DNA from: Pseudonocardia kujensis | GTDB taxonomy: Bacteria > Actinomycetota > Actinomycetes > Mycobacteriales > Pseudonocardiaceae | NCBI RefSeq assembly: GCF_021283305.1 | Contig: NZ_JAJSOK010000026.1 | Coordinates: 32,504 to 96,503 of the forward strand | Length of the DNA stretch: 64,000 nucleotides | Direction: 5' to 3' | Part shown: positions 1 to 9,019 of the stretch, in pieces | How the letters are laid out: each line of letters begins with the position of its first letter | Numbering within the stretch: position 1 is the first letter of the stretch | The notes under the pieces: generated by a model | Database searches by the model: none | What the model was told of the DNA's origin: nothing | Seen by the model: only the letters and a program-made list of their open reading frames with translations | Translations under genes and position numbers: made by a program

Positions 1-1013
1 CCGGCGGTCACCTCGGCCGGCGGCTCGTGGTCGTCGACGGCGGTGAGGCCCCGGTCGACGGCCGACCGGTCTCCGAACGACCCCGCGAAGCTGTTGCGCG
101 CCAGCGCTGCCAGCTCGGCGTTGCCCAGCCCGAGATGCCGCTCGAGAGCGGCGTAGTTGTCGTTGACATAACCCCCGAAGTAGGGCGGGTCGTCCGAGTT
201 GACCGTGACGAGCACGCCGGCCTTCATCAGATCGGCGAGCGGGTACGTCGAGAGATCGGAGGTGACCTGCAGGCGCAGGTTGGACAGCGGACACATGGTC
301 AGCGGCACGCCGTCGTCGGCCAGGCGGGTGACCAGGTCCGGGTCCTGGGTGGCGGCGTAACCGTGGTCGATGCGCTCGACTCCGCAGACGTCGAGCGCCT
401 CGCGGATGTAGGAGGGCGGTCCCTCCTCGCCGGCGTGACAGGTCAGTCGGTAGCCCTCGGCCCTCGCGGCGGTGAAGAAGCGCGCGAACTTGGACGGCGG
501 GTTGCCCCGCTCCGCGCTGCCGAGCCCGACGCCGAGGATCCGGTCGCGGAACGGGCGCACGGCCTCGAGCAGCTCGAGAGCCGCTGCCTCGGTGCGGTGG
601 CGTTGGGCGATCACGAGCATGGCGCCGTCGATACCGGTGTCCGCCCGGGCGTCGTCGATGGCGTCGAGCACACCTCCGAACTGCTCCGTCACCGGGATGT
701 CGCGGTCGAGGAAGTTCTGCGGGGCGAAGAACACCTCGGCGCGCAGCACCCCCTCCGCGGCGGACCGACGCAGGTACGCGGCGGCGAGGTCGTAGAAGTC
801 CTGCCGGGTGCAGAGAACGCGGCAGCCCTCGGTGTAGAGCCGCAGGAAATGCTCCAGGCCGGTGAAGGTGAACTCGGCGCGGAGGGCTTCGGCCGAATCC
901 CAGGGCAGGCCGACGCCGTTGCGCGCGGCGAGCTGGAACATCTGCTCCGGCTCCAGCGTGCCCTCGAGGTGCACGTGCAGCTCGGCCTTGGGGAGCGTGT
1001 CGATGAACGACAT
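1..1013 (-). CDS. add: adenosine deaminase, 3' end outside window
   Basis: Hydrolytic deamination of adenosine or deoxyadenosine to inosine in purine salvage, cytosolic and zinc-dependent. The reading frame starts at ATG 1013 (MSFIDTLPKAELHVHLEG) and stays open to base 1, about 337 residues, close to the usual 330-360, so only a short tail is missing. Visible family signatures: the metal-binding HVHLEG near residue 13, a CHAGEE segment in the middle, IDHGY, CPLSNL and the C-terminal NSDDP carrying the catalytic Asp region. It lies 22 bp downstream of the flavin monooxygenase gene on the same strand, with GAGAGGA as a plausible ribosome site, so the two are probably cotranscribed. An adenine deaminase or adenosine-deaminase-like paralogue with another substrate cannot be excluded. 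Confidence 0.9.
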   Translation of the reverse strand, partial: MSFIDTLPKAELHVHLEGTLEPEQMFQLAARNGVGLPWDSAEALRAEFTFTGLEHFLRLYTEGCRVLCTRQDFYDLAAAYLRRSAAEGVLRAEVFFAPQNFLDRDIPVTEQFGGVLDAIDDARADTGIDGAMLVIAQRHRTEAAALELLEAVRPFRDRILGVGLGSAERGNPPSKFARFFTAARAEGYRLTCHAGEEGPPSYIREALDVCGVERIDHGYAATQDPDLVTRLADDGVPLTMCPLSNLRLQVTSDLSTYPLADLMKAGVLVTVNSDDPPYFGGYVNDNYAALERHLGLGNAELAALARNSFAGSFGDRSAVDRGLTAVDDHEPPAEVTA

Positions 1014-1035
1014 GGGGGAGGTCCTCTCAGCCGTC

Positions 1036-2412
1036 CTAGCGCCCAGCGCCGACCCGGTGGGCCGCAGCGGGATGGGAGTCGGGGAGGTGGCGGCCGGCCC
1101 CGCCGAGCCGCTCGCGCAGGGTCTGCCGGCGGTGCGGCCCGGGCGCGATGCCACGACGGCGGAGCTCGGGAAGGAGCAGGTCGATCAGCTCGTCGTAGGT
1201 TCCGGGGTTCAGGTACGACTCCAGCAGGAAGCCGTCGATGCCCGTCGCCTCGGCGTAGTCCTGCATCTGCTGTGCCACCACGTCCGGCGTTCCGTGCAGC
1301 ACCAGCCCCCGCAGCCCTCGGGCCTTGAGCTCGTCAAGGATCGCGCGGACCGTCGGGGCGGGGGAGCCGTCGGTCGGCCGGAAGCGGTCGACGTTCGACT
1401 GGCCCTGCTGCGCGTCGATGTCGGCAGGTAGCGGCGCGCCCGGGTCGAGTGACAGCAGGTCGATACCGGTGTTGAAGGCGAACTGGGCAGCCGCCGTCTC
1501 GTCGGTAGAGAAGCTGCGGAACGTGGCGTACCGCGTCTCCGCCTCCGCCGTGGTGGGCGCGACGATGATCGTCAGGCCCACGAGCAGGCGGATCGCGTCC
1601 CCGTCGCGACCGAAAGCCTCGGCGCGCGACCGGATGTCCGCAGCCGCCTCTGCGACCCGGGGCACGGTGGTGCCCTGCAGGAAGACGCATTCGGCGTGGC
1701 GGGCGGCGAACTCACGGCCGCGGCCCGAGGACCCGGCCTGGAACAGGACGGGAACCCGCTGGGGCGAGGCCTCCACCGGGAACACGCCCCTGGCGGAGAA
1801 GTAGGGCCCCTTGTGGTCGACGTCGTGCACCCTGGCAGGGTCGGCATACACGCCCGCCTCCTTGTCGGCGAGCACGGCCCCGTCCTCCCAGGACCCCTCG
1901 AGCAGGCGATAGCTCAGCTCCATGTAGTCCTCGGCCATGTCGTACCGGGTGTCGTGCGGGGTGAGCGGACGGCCGAACATTGCCGCGGCGGAAGCGGCGG
2001 ACGCGCTGGTCACCACGTTCCACCCGATCCTGCCCCGGGTCAGGTGGTCAAGGGTGGCGTAGCGCCGTGCGTTGGCGTAGGGCTCCTCGAAGACCGTGGA
2101 CGAGGTGACGACGATGCCGAGCGTGCTGGTCGCGGCCGCACACACACCGACGACGGCGAACGGGTCGGCTGAGGGGAAGTGCACGGCCGAGCGCACCGCG
2201 GCGTCGGGCACCGCGCCGTCGACGATCGGCATTCCGTAGGAGTCGGCGAGGAAGAGGAAGTCCAGGTCGGCCGCCTCGACTCGCCTGGCGAGCCGGGTCC
2301 AGTGGTCGAGGTCCAGATACCGGGTCGCGACGTTGTCGGGATGGCGCCATGTGGCCCCTGACATCCCGTTGGGATTGAGGTGCTCGAAGACGCCCAGGGT
2401 CAGGGGCTTCAT
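1036..2412 (-). CDS. LLM-class flavin-dependent monooxygenase, NtaA/SnaA/DszA type
   Basis: Predicted FMNH2-dependent monooxygenase of the bacterial luciferase-like superfamily, nitrilotriacetate monooxygenase component A group, 458 aa as is usual for the group. ATG 2412 (MKPLTLGVFEHLNPNG) was chosen over the 41 upstream codons of open frame because the family begins with this beta strand and GGACACG precedes it. Features: early WRHPDN segment, the NVVTS segment of the flavin pocket near residue 135, YFSARG and VLFQAGSSGRG in the middle, and a C-terminal helical region. Such enzymes need a separate flavin reductase, which is not adjacent. The gene diverges from the ABC importer at 2675, so import followed by oxidation of the same compound is a reasonable inference. 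The substrate is unknown. Confidence 0.85.
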   Translation of the reverse strand: MKPLTLGVFEHLNPNGMSGATWRHPDNVATRYLDLDHWTRLARRVEAADLDFLFLADSYGMPIVDGAVPDAAVRSAVHFPSADPFAVVGVCAAATSTLGIVVTSSTVFEEPYANARRYATLDHLTRGRIGWNVVTSASAASAAAMFGRPLTPHDTRYDMAEDYMELSYRLLEGSWEDGAVLADKEAGVYADPARVHDVDHKGPYFSARGVFPVEASPQRVPVLFQAGSSGRGREFAARHAECVFLQGTTVPRVAEAAADIRSRAEAFGRDGDAIRLLVGLTIIVAPTTAEAETRYATFRSFSTDETAAAQFAFNTGIDLLSLDPGAPLPADIDAQQGQSNVDRFRPTDGSPAPTVRAILDELKARGLRGLVLHGTPDVVAQQMQDYAEATGIDGFLLESYLNPGTYDELIDLLLPELRRRGIAPGPHRRQTLRERLGGAGRHLPDSHPAAAHRVGAGR

Positions 2413-2674
2413 ATCGCGTGTCCTGTCCGAGCCAGCAGGCCCTCGTCGATTTGAACTGACTGATTCACTTATGCGGACGATACCGATCGCTCGGACGGCG
2501 TCAAGGTGGCCGGCGTCTCGCGGCGCCGTAACCAAATGCGACGAGTTGGAAACGCGACGGCAATGTTCTGACTGGAATCTTGTCCGAGCAGTTCACTTTT
2601 TTCGGTAAGTCTCTTCCGCCGACGTCGCCGGGCCTGCACTGCCTCCCCCTCCAGATGCGCTCCCGAGGAGCACG
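2413..2674. promoter_or_regulatory. divergent promoter region, monooxygenase / ABC importer
   Basis: A 262-bp spacer between head-to-head genes, less GC-rich than its flanks. It contains a weak dyad TGAA-N8-TTCA at 2452-2467 and the string TGTTCTGACTG at 2564-2574. The 11-mer recurs at 34321-34331 upstream of another LLM monooxygenase. No convincing -35/-10 pair was fixed. The region must hold promoters for both directions; the operator role of the repeats is only suggested. Confidence 0.3.
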
Positions 2675-3775
2675 ATGTCCGACACCATCAGAACGAGCGC
2701 GCCCGCGTCACGACGGCGGTCCCGCGCCCACGGGCTCACTGTGGCGATCGCAGCCGTCCTCTGCGCCGTCCTGCTCGCCGCATGCGGGAGTGGGGGCTCC
2801 GGCAGCTTCGGCTCGTCCGGATACGGCAGCATCGCGCTGCAGCTGTCCTGGATCAAGAACGTCGAGTTCGCCGGCGAGTACTTCGCCACGGAGAAGGGCT
2901 ACTACTCCGCTGCCGGGTTCTCGGACGTCAAGCTGCTCGCCGGCGGCGGCCAGACGGGGTCGGTCGAGGCGGTCGTCTCCGGGCAGGCGACCGTCGGCCT
3001 CTCCCAGTCACCGGCCACTGCCCTCTCGATCACGCAGGGCGCTCCACTCAAGATCATCGGTGCCACCTACCAGAAGAACCCGCTGTGCCTGCTCTCGCTC
3101 GAGGACCGCACCCCGATCCGCACGGTCGCCGACCTGCGGGGCAAGCGGATCGGTGTGCAGGCCGGTGCCAACCAGCAGGCCCTCGAGGCGTTCCTGCGGG
3201 CCAACGGAGTGTCGACCTCGGACGTCACGATCGTCCCCACGCAGTACGACATCGCCCCGCTGATCCGTGGTGACTACGACGCGCACGTCTCCTACGTCAC
3301 CAACGAGCCGATCCTCGCCGCGCACGAGGGACACCAGCCGGTCGTGCTGCGCCTGGCCGACAACGGTCTGCCCCTGGTCGGTGAGGCACTCATCACCACG
3401 GACCAGACCATCGCCACCAAGCGGGACATGCTCAAGGCATTCCTGACCGCGGAGATCAAGGGTTGGACCGACGCCGTACGCGACCCGGCGCAGTCGGCCC
3501 GCTATGCCGCCGAGGTGTACGGCAAGGACCAGGATCTCGACGTCGCCGAGCAGACCGAGGAGGCGAATGCCCAGAACGGCCTGGTGCTGAGCCCGGACGT
3601 CAACGAGAACGGGCTGTTCACGATGACCGACGAACTGGTCGACGAGAACATCAAGGCCCTGGCAGCTGCCGGTGTCGACATCCGACCCGAGCAGCTGTTC
3701 GACCTCAGCCTGCTTAAGGAGGTGTACGCCGAGAACCCGTCACTCGTCCAGCAGTTCGACATCCCCCGGACCTGA
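2675..3775 (+). CDS. ABC transporter substrate-binding lipoprotein, NMT1/THI5-like (SsuA/ThiY family)
   Basis: Extracytoplasmic solute receptor of an ABC importer, 366 aa. An Arg-rich n-region (residues 13-18), a hydrophobic stretch and the lipobox LLAAC with Cys37 show lipoprotein export and anchoring. The mature part opens with LSWIKNVEFAGEYFA, the signature strand-helix of NMT1/THI5-like receptors that bind pyrimidine, riboflavin-precursor, nitrate or sulfonate ligands. A GGGQTGSVEAV loop and a VADLRGKRIGVQAG hinge follow. It is the first gene of a four-gene operon (11 bp to the ATPase). The ThiY-like opening favours a heterocyclic ligand over taurine, but the ligand cannot be named. Confidence 0.88.
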   Translation: MSDTIRTSAPASRRRSRAHGLTVAIAAVLCAVLLAACGSGGSGSFGSSGYGSIALQLSWIKNVEFAGEYFATEKGYYSAAGFSDVKLLAGGGQTGSVEAVVSGQATVGLSQSPATALSITQGAPLKIIGATYQKNPLCLLSLEDRTPIRTVADLRGKRIGVQAGANQQALEAFLRANGVSTSDVTIVPTQYDIAPLIRGDYDAHVSYVTNEPILAAHEGHQPVVLRLADNGLPLVGEALITTDQTIATKRDMLKAFLTAEIKGWTDAVRDPAQSARYAAEVYGKDQDLDVAEQTEEANAQNGLVLSPDVNENGLFTMTDELVDENIKALAAAGVDIRPEQLFDLSLLKEVYAENPSLVQQFDIPRT

Positions 3776-3786
3776 GCAGGTGAGAG

Positions 3787-4665
3787 ATGACCGTGCAGAC
3801 CACACCGCACAGCACACCCCGGCCCCAACCCGGAACGGTTCCCCACGGCTCGCCGACGACGTCGCACCGCGCCGCCGACGGTCCCGGCCAGCGGGGCATC
3901 GAGATCCACGGTCTGACCAAGGAGTTCCGTCTCGGCCGCAAGGTGGTCCGGGCGCTGGACACGATCGACCTGCACACCGAGCAGGGCGCATTCCTGTCGC
4001 TGCTCGGCCCGTCGGGGTGCGGCAAGTCCACGATCCTGCGGATCCTCGCGGGGCTCGAACAGCCGACCTCCGGCGACGTCCGCATCAACGGCGCCGCGAG
4101 CGGCGAGGTGCAGGGCGAGCACCGACTCGGAATCGCGTTCCAGGACTCGGCGCTGCTGCCGTGGCGCTCGGTCGCCCGCAACATCCGGCTGCCCCTGGAG
4201 GTGGCGGGCCTGCGGCCGGACCGCGCACACATCGACGAGCTGATCGAGCTCGTCGGGCTCCGGGGCTTCGAGGACGCCAAACCCGCCCAGCTCTCGGGCG
4301 GCATGCGCCAGCGCGTCTCGATAGCCCGCGCGCTGGCTGTGCGCCCGACCGTCATGCTGCTCGACGAGCCCTTCGGGGCGCTCGACGACATGACCCGCCA
4401 ACGCATGAACGACGAGCTGCTGCGGATCTGGGGGCAGCACCAGACCACCACGCTAATGGTGACGCACGGCATCGCCGAGGCGGTCTACCTGTCCGACGTG
4501 GTCGCGGTGATGAGCGCGCGACCGGGCCGCATCGCGGAAATGGTGCAGATCGACCTTCCCCGGCCGCGCAGCCCCGAGCTGACCCGCACTCCTGAGTTCC
4601 ACGCCTACGTCGACCGGCTCTCGGCCATCCTGTTCGGCGCGAACCGCGCGGCCTCCGATGACTGA
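3787..4665 (+). CDS. ABC transporter ATPase, SsuB/TauB/ThiZ type
   Basis: ATP-hydrolysing subunit of the importer, 292 aa. Walker A GPSGCGKST at residues 74-82, Q-loop around Gln119 (FQDSALLPW), signature LSGGM at 169-173, Walker B VMLLDEP at 189-195, D-loop ALDD, and the switch His in MVTHGIAEA. The first roughly 35 residues are a Pro/Thr-rich low-complexity extension not needed for the fold; the start is the ATG after GAGAG. The stop overlaps the next gene by 8 nt, implying translational coupling with the permease. Confidence 0.92.
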   Translation: MTVQTTPHSTPRPQPGTVPHGSPTTSHRAADGPGQRGIEIHGLTKEFRLGRKVVRALDTIDLHTEQGAFLSLLGPSGCGKSTILRILAGLEQPTSGDVRINGAASGEVQGEHRLGIAFQDSALLPWRSVARNIRLPLEVAGLRPDRAHIDELIELVGLRGFEDAKPAQLSGGMRQRVSIARALAVRPTVMLLDEPFGALDDMTRQRMNDELLRIWGQHQTTTLMVTHGIAEAVYLSDVVAVMSARPGRIAEMVQIDLPRPRSPELTRTPEFHAYVDRLSAILFGANRAASDD

Positions 4666-5515
4666 GCTGCTGACCCGACCGGACGTCGGAACGCCTCCGC
4701 CCTCCCACCGGGTGCGGCGCGACCGTCGTATCCCGGATCCCGTCGGGCGGGTCGGCCCGGCCGCCGGGGTGATCGTGACGGTCGGGCTCTGGTGGCTGCT
4801 GTCGGCCACGCTCACGGCGGGGACCGACTCCGTCCCGTCGCCACCGGAAGTGCTCACTCAGCTGATCCGGGACCTGAGTGACTCCGTGTACTGGAACGCC
4901 GTCGCGATGACCGGCCTGTCCGCCCTGACCGGGTATGGGATCGGGAGCGCCGTCGCGCTGTCGCTGGCGGTGCTGGTACTGCTGTTGCCGCAGACGGACG
5001 CGCTCGTCACCCAGATCGCGGTCGTGTGTTCGTGCGTACCGCTCACCGCGGTGGCGCCGCTCGTGACGTTGATGTCGGTGGCCGGCAGCCGCTCGACATC
5101 GGTCTTCCTCGCGGCGCTGAGCGTGACGTTCCCGACGGTGATCGGGACCCTGCTCGGCCTGCGGGCGGCCCACGCCACGCAGCTCGACGTCATCCGGGCC
5201 TACGGCGGCAGCCGGTTTACCGAGCTGGTCAAGGTACGGGCCCGCGCGGCCCTGCCGGCCCTGCTCGCCGCCCTGCGGATCGGCGCCCCCGCTGCGTTCC
5301 TGGGTGCTGTGCTAGGCGAGTACTTCCTGGTCGGCGTCGACTCCGGGCTCGGCATCCTCCTACTGGCCGCCCAGGCCACGTCGTCCTCGGTGAAGCTGTG
5401 GGCCGTCGCACTGATCTGCGGCGCGGTTCCCGGCGCCGCGTACTGGCTGGTCGGCCTCCTGGCGAGGGCGGTCGCCCCGTGGAGCGGTGGCGCCGGCGGG
5501 AAGGGACGCCCATGA
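4658..5515 (+). CDS. ABC transporter permease 1 (SsuC/TauC-like)
   Basis: Inner-membrane permease of the BPD_transp_1 family, 285 aa with about six hydrophobic segments. The coupling loop near residue 175 (IRAYGGSRFTELVKVRARAAL) is the EAA-type motif that docks on the ATPase. A GxxxG-rich final helix ends at GGAGGKGRP. It starts inside the ATPase gene and overlaps the next permease by 4 nt (ATGA). Two different permeases in one operon imply a heterodimeric channel, as in ThiX- or RibX-type importers, rather than the SsuC homodimer. Confidence 0.88.
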   Translation: MTELLTRPDVGTPPPSHRVRRDRRIPDPVGRVGPAAGVIVTVGLWWLLSATLTAGTDSVPSPPEVLTQLIRDLSDSVYWNAVAMTGLSALTGYGIGSAVALSLAVLVLLLPQTDALVTQIAVVCSCVPLTAVAPLVTLMSVAGSRSTSVFLAALSVTFPTVIGTLLGLRAAHATQLDVIRAYGGSRFTELVKVRARAALPALLAALRIGAPAAFLGAVLGEYFLVGVDSGLGILLLAAQATSSSVKLWAVALICGAVPGAAYWLVGLLARAVAPWSGGAGGKGRP

Positions 5516-6357
5516 CGAGCACCCGCACCACCCGGGCGGCTCCGACCACGGCCCGGACCGCCGCGGTCCTGCTGCGCAGCCTCGGTGTCGCCGCGGTGAC
5601 CGTGCTGGCCTCGGCCGTGGTGCTGACGATCATCTGGCAGGTCGTCGCCTCCGGTGCGGCGAACGGCTTCGTCGCCCGCACCCCGCTCGACGTGTGGCGA
5701 TATCTCACCATCGACACCGCGCAGGGCACGGCCTCGGCGCACCGGGCGACGATCGTGGCCCTGCTGGGCGTGACCCTCGGACACGCCGCGATCGGGTTCG
5801 CGGTGGGAGTGGGCGGGTCGGTGCTGTTCGCCCTCGCGTTCGTCCTCGCCCGTCCCCTCGAGTTCATGTTCCTCCCGATCGCCATGCTGGCCCGGACTGT
5901 TCCCTTACTGGCGATGGCGCCGCTCGTGCAGCTGCTGTTCGGCAACGGGCTGCTCACCGCCTCCGTGATCGGCGGGATCGTGGTGTTCTTCCCGGTGCTG
6001 GCGAACGTGTCGCTCGGGCTGCGCTCGTGCTCGCCCGAGACGGTCGACATGATCCGGGCCTACGGTGGTTCCCGGTTCACGGTGCTAGCCGCGGTGGCCG
6101 TACCGACGACGGTGCCCTACTTCCTGGCCGCCCTGCGCATCGCCGTGCCCGGGGCGGTCACCGCGGCCATGCTCTATGAGTGGCTGTTCACCTTCGAGGG
6201 GCTCGGAGCCGCGATCACGATGGCGAAGACGCTGTCCCAGTACGACCTCATCTGGGCGATCGTGGTCCTGGTCACCTTGGTGGCGATCACCCTGTATGCG
6301 GTCGCCACGCTGCTGGAGCAGCTCGTGCTGGAGCGGTGGGCCGGGTCACCGCCGTGA
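5512..6357 (+). CDS. ABC transporter permease 2
   Basis: Second permease of the importer, 281 aa, starting at ATG 5512 in an ATGA overlap with the preceding stop. The frame is open further upstream, but MTSTRTTRAA fits the coupling and the paralogue's length. The EAA-type loop IRAYGGSRFTVLAAVAVP near residue 182 is almost the same as in permease 1, so the two genes are paralogues. Transmembrane helices include VLTIIWQVVASG, FALAFVLA and WAIVVLVTLVAITLYAV. Last gene of the operon; a GC-rich hairpin follows at once. Confidence 0.88.
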   Translation: MTSTRTTRAAPTTARTAAVLLRSLGVAAVTVLASAVVLTIIWQVVASGAANGFVARTPLDVWRYLTIDTAQGTASAHRATIVALLGVTLGHAAIGFAVGVGGSVLFALAFVLARPLEFMFLPIAMLARTVPLLAMAPLVQLLFGNGLLTASVIGGIVVFFPVLANVSLGLRSCSPETVDMIRAYGGSRFTVLAAVAVPTTVPYFLAALRIAVPGAVTAAMLYEWLFTFEGLGAAITMAKTLSQYDLIWAIVVLVTLVAITLYAVATLLEQLVLERWAGSPP

Positions 6358-6360
6358 CTC

Positions 6361-6388
6361 GGCCCGGGTGGGGCCACTCACCCGGGCC
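6361..6388 (+). terminator. hairpin terminator after ABC operon
   Basis: Perfect 10-bp inverted repeat GGCCCGGGTG ... CACCCGGGCC with an 8-nt loop, beginning 3 nt after the permease stop. It has no T-run, as is common for actinobacterial terminators. Confidence 0.7.
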
Positions 6389-6539
6389 AGCACATCGGCG
6401 CCGGTCGAGACGAGTGCTGCGAGGCAAGCGGCGGCGGCGAAAGTCCGGACGGCCCGCTCGCCGCGAGGGCTGCTTTTTGCTTCTACCTGTGGGTTCGGTG
6501 CGAGGAGAAGATCTACCGGCTAGGGCTTTGGCAGTTACC

Positions 6540-7022
6540 CGATCCCGGCCTTGGCGGCCCGGCTCTTGCCGGGCGCGCGAGAACACCCCCGCCCGGCCCG
6601 CATACCGGGCGGTGCCGGTCTCCGGGCCGCGCTGCAGATCGAACAAACGCCCGCAGCGGGCCACGCCGATCCAGGCTCGCGCGGCGGTGACTGCGCTCGG
6701 CGCGGGCGCGGACCGTGCCCGCCCAAGGAGCCCCGCGCACAGCCGCGTCCACGCCTGACACAACCGGATCTCAGCGACCAACCCGGCCGCGAGCATCAGA
6801 TATACCACCACCCGCGAGGGCAGCAGCCTTACCCAAGGCTGCGCCGCGCCGTTCTCGGCGAGGGCCGCGTCGACCATCTCGACCGGTACGACCCGGGTCA
6901 GCTCACCCAGACGACCCGGGGGCGGGCTGGCCATTGCCGGCGGGCGCGAGACGAGTACTGACAGAATCCGTGCTCAGCGGAACTCCTGGCGGGTGCTCGA
7001 CCACCGTCTGCGATATGCGTTC
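6540..7022 (-). pseudogene. IS4-family transposase N-terminal remnant
   Basis: The minus-strand frame from about 6934 reads PGRLGELTRVVPVEMVDAAL, then LPSRVVVYLMLAAG, CQAWTRLCAGL and LFDLQRGP. This is the N-terminal domain of actinobacterial IS4-type transposases. The start of the protein (ISQTVVEHPPGVPLSTDSVS, about 7022-6965) lies in another frame, so there is a frameshift near 6940. The DDE catalytic domain is absent: after about residue 130 the sequence degenerates into Arg-rich nonsense. It fills the gap between the ABC operon and the TetR gene; no clear terminal inverted repeats were found. About 150 bp on each side (6389-6540 and 7023-7195) hold nothing recognisable. Confidence 0.6.
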
Positions 7023-7195
7023 GTGCAGGTGAGAGTGACGTTCCGGGGCTGGCGATCTTGTTTGATGGTCACCCGCAGAGGTCGTGATCGGTCGTTCGCG
7101 GTGACCAAACGGTGACCGAATGGCGGTCGTCCGGATGCTGGCTACACCCGCCGAAAGTAGCGGGGTGCCAGCCAGCCGACGGGAGTGGAGCCAGA

Positions 7196-7825
7196 TCACG
7201 ACGCGTCGGCGCGAACAGCCGCGAGTGAGTCGATCGTCTTCAGCGCGGCTGCTGTCACCGTGGGTAGGTCGACGTGTGCCGGGTCGACGAGGTATTGGAG
7301 CACGATGCCCCGGATGACGGCTTCGACGACCGTGGCGTGGGCACCGGGGTCGATGTCCGCGCGGATGCTCCCGTCCGCGACTCCCCGCTCGATGCACCCT
7401 CGTAGGTCGTCACGGAAGCCTTGGTAGACCTCGCGGACCGCGGCCGTGATGGCGCCCTGCTCGCCGATCGAGTCGGTGCCGAGGACGAGCATCACCTTGG
7501 CGGGCCGCGGGTCGACCTCGAAGCGCGTGAGGTAGGCCTCGGCCTGCCCACGGAGCGCCTCGTGCCCGTTCTGCGGAGTGTCGGTGCGGGTGGAATCCTG
7601 GTAACGCTCGCGGATGCTGCGCACCACCGCCTCGACGAGCGTCGCCTTCGTGCCGAAGTGGTAGTTGACCAACCCCCGGCTCAGCCCGGCGACGTCCTGG
7701 ATCCGGTTGAAGGTCAGGCGCCGGTAGCCCTCGTCGGCGAGGATCTCGATCGCCGCGCTGATGAGCGTTCGGCGAGCGGCATCGCTGCGCTCGTCCTGGG
7801 TGGACATCGTCGGCTGCTCTCCCAC
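7196..7825 (-). CDS. TetR/AcrR-family transcriptional regulator
   Basis: One-component DNA-binding regulator, 209 aa. The N-terminal helix-turn-helix spans residues 16-62 (RRTLISAAIEILADEGYRR ... GLSRGLVNYHFGTKATLVEA), followed by a helical ligand domain. GTG 7825 is preferred to ATG 7807 because AGGAGG lies 12 nt upstream of the GTG. Last gene of the minus-strand acyl-CoA operon, 45 bp after the thiolase-like gene, so it probably senses an acyl-CoA or precursor and controls the divergent promoter at 13643-13717. That target is inferred from context. Confidence 0.87.
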   Translation of the reverse strand: MGEQPTMSTQDERSDAARRTLISAAIEILADEGYRRLTFNRIQDVAGLSRGLVNYHFGTKATLVEAVVRSIRERYQDSTRTDTPQNGHEALRGQAEAYLTRFEVDPRPAKVMLVLGTDSIGEQGAITAAVREVYQGFRDDLRGCIERGVADGSIRADIDPGAHATVVEAVIRGIVLQYLVDPAHVDLPTVTAAALKTIDSLAAVRADAS

Positions 7826-7870
7826 GTGGTTCTGCCACCTCCTGGTCGAAGGGTATCCGGCCGCACCGGG

Positions 7871-9019
7871 TCAGGCCGGAGCCGCGAGGACGTGGACGAC
7901 ACAGACCGCGCCCAGCCCTACCAGGTGTGCGAGTCCGAGCCGGGCGTCGGGCTGCTGGCGGACACCTGCCTCCCCCCGGAGCTGTCGGGTGATCTCCGCG
8001 ATCTGCCCGACACCGGTCGGGCCGATCGGGTGCCCCATGGCAAGCAGTCCTCCGGATGGGCTGACGGCCACGCGGCCACCGATGGCGAACTCGCCGTCGC
8101 GTAGGCAGGACGGTGCGGCGCCCTCCGCGCAGATGCCCATCGTCTCGAGGTATTGGAGCTCCTCGATGGCGAAGGCGTCGTGCAGTTCGACGATGTCGAC
8201 GTCGGTCACCGAGACCCCGGCCTCGGTCAGGGCCTGCTGGGTGGTGGCGCCGGTGAGCTCCGCGTCGTAGCTGCGGGTGCCGTAGAGCTGTTCCGACTGC
8301 TGGGCGCTGGAGAGCACTCGCACCGCGCGCGCGGGGTCGATGCCCAGCCGCCGCATGCCCTCCTCGGACACCACGACGACGGCGGCGGCCCCCTCCCCGA
8401 CGGGGCAGCACTCCAGGCGGGTGAGGGCGCCGGCAATGGGCCGGTCCGCGAGGATCTCCTCCAGCGTGCGGCGCTGCTGCCGGTGCGCGAACGGGTTGTC
8501 GGCAGCGTTGTTGTGGTTCTTCAGCGCGACCCGGGCCATGTCCTCGGCACCGGCGCCGCGGGAGCGGAGGTACTCCTCCGCCAGAAGCGCGAAGTGCACC
8601 GGGGGCGTGGTCAGGCCCTCGTCGAGCGGGGAGATCCCGGTCAGGGTCTCGGCCCGCAGGCCCGGCGCGGCCTTGTCGACGCCGATCGCCATGGCCACGT
8701 CGGCGAACCCGGCAGCGACGTCGCGCACCGCCAGCCGGAAGGCCGACGAGCCGGAGGCGGAGGCGTTCTCCACCTGGGTCATCGCGATGCCGGTGACGCC
8801 GAGATGGCGCAGCAGCGGGCGGGACACCGCCATGCCGAGGCGGGTCGAGCCGGTATAGGCGGTCTCGACCTCCGGCCAGGGGACACCCGCGTCGTCGAGC
8901 GCGGCGCGGACCGCGGTCAGCCCGAGGTCGACGAAGCTGGTGTCGGTCGCCCGCTGGAAGCGGTGCAGCCCGATCCCGACGACGTAGACAGGTCGCAGGT
9001 CGCTCAGCAGCACGGCCAT
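7871..9019 (-). CDS. thiolase-like protein lacking the nucleophilic Cys (SCP-x/Ltp2-like)
   Basis: Thiolase-superfamily protein, 382 aa, of the SCP-x/lipid-transfer branch. The active-site loop reads VENASASGSS (residues 83-92): Ser87 sits where thiolases carry the acyl-accepting Cys (normally ENAxASG with C). Other family marks remain: ELHDAFAIEELQ in the C-terminal half and the late GHPIGPTG. It overlaps the DUF35 gene by 4 nt (ATGA). In steroid side-chain degradation, Cys-less Ltp2 pairs with the DUF35 domain of ChsH2 to make an aldolase that splits beta-hydroxyacyl-CoA; this gene pair has the same arrangement. Retro-aldolase is therefore the preferred role (inference); a degraded thiolase is the alternative. 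Confidence 0.82.
   Translation of the reverse strand: MAVLLSDLRPVYVVGIGLHRFQRATDTSFVDLGLTAVRAALDDAGVPWPEVETAYTGSTRLGMAVSRPLLRHLGVTGIAMTQVENASASGSSAFRLAVRDVAAGFADVAMAIGVDKAAPGLRAETLTGISPLDEGLTTPPVHFALLAEEYLRSRGAGAEDMARVALKNHNNAADNPFAHRQQRRTLEEILADRPIAGALTRLECCPVGEGAAAVVVVSEEGMRRLGIDPARAVRVLSSAQQSEQLYGTRSYDAELTGATTQQALTEAGVSVTDVDIVELHDAFAIEELQYLETMGICAEGAAPSCLRDGEFAIGGRVAVSPSGGLLAMGHPIGPTGVGQIAEITRQLRGEAGVRQQPDARLGLAHLVGLGAVCVVHVLAAPA

Noticed and set aside
27..1328. 433-codon plus-strand frame
   Set aside because: Antisense to adenosine deaminase, whose metal and active-site motifs are intact on the minus strand.
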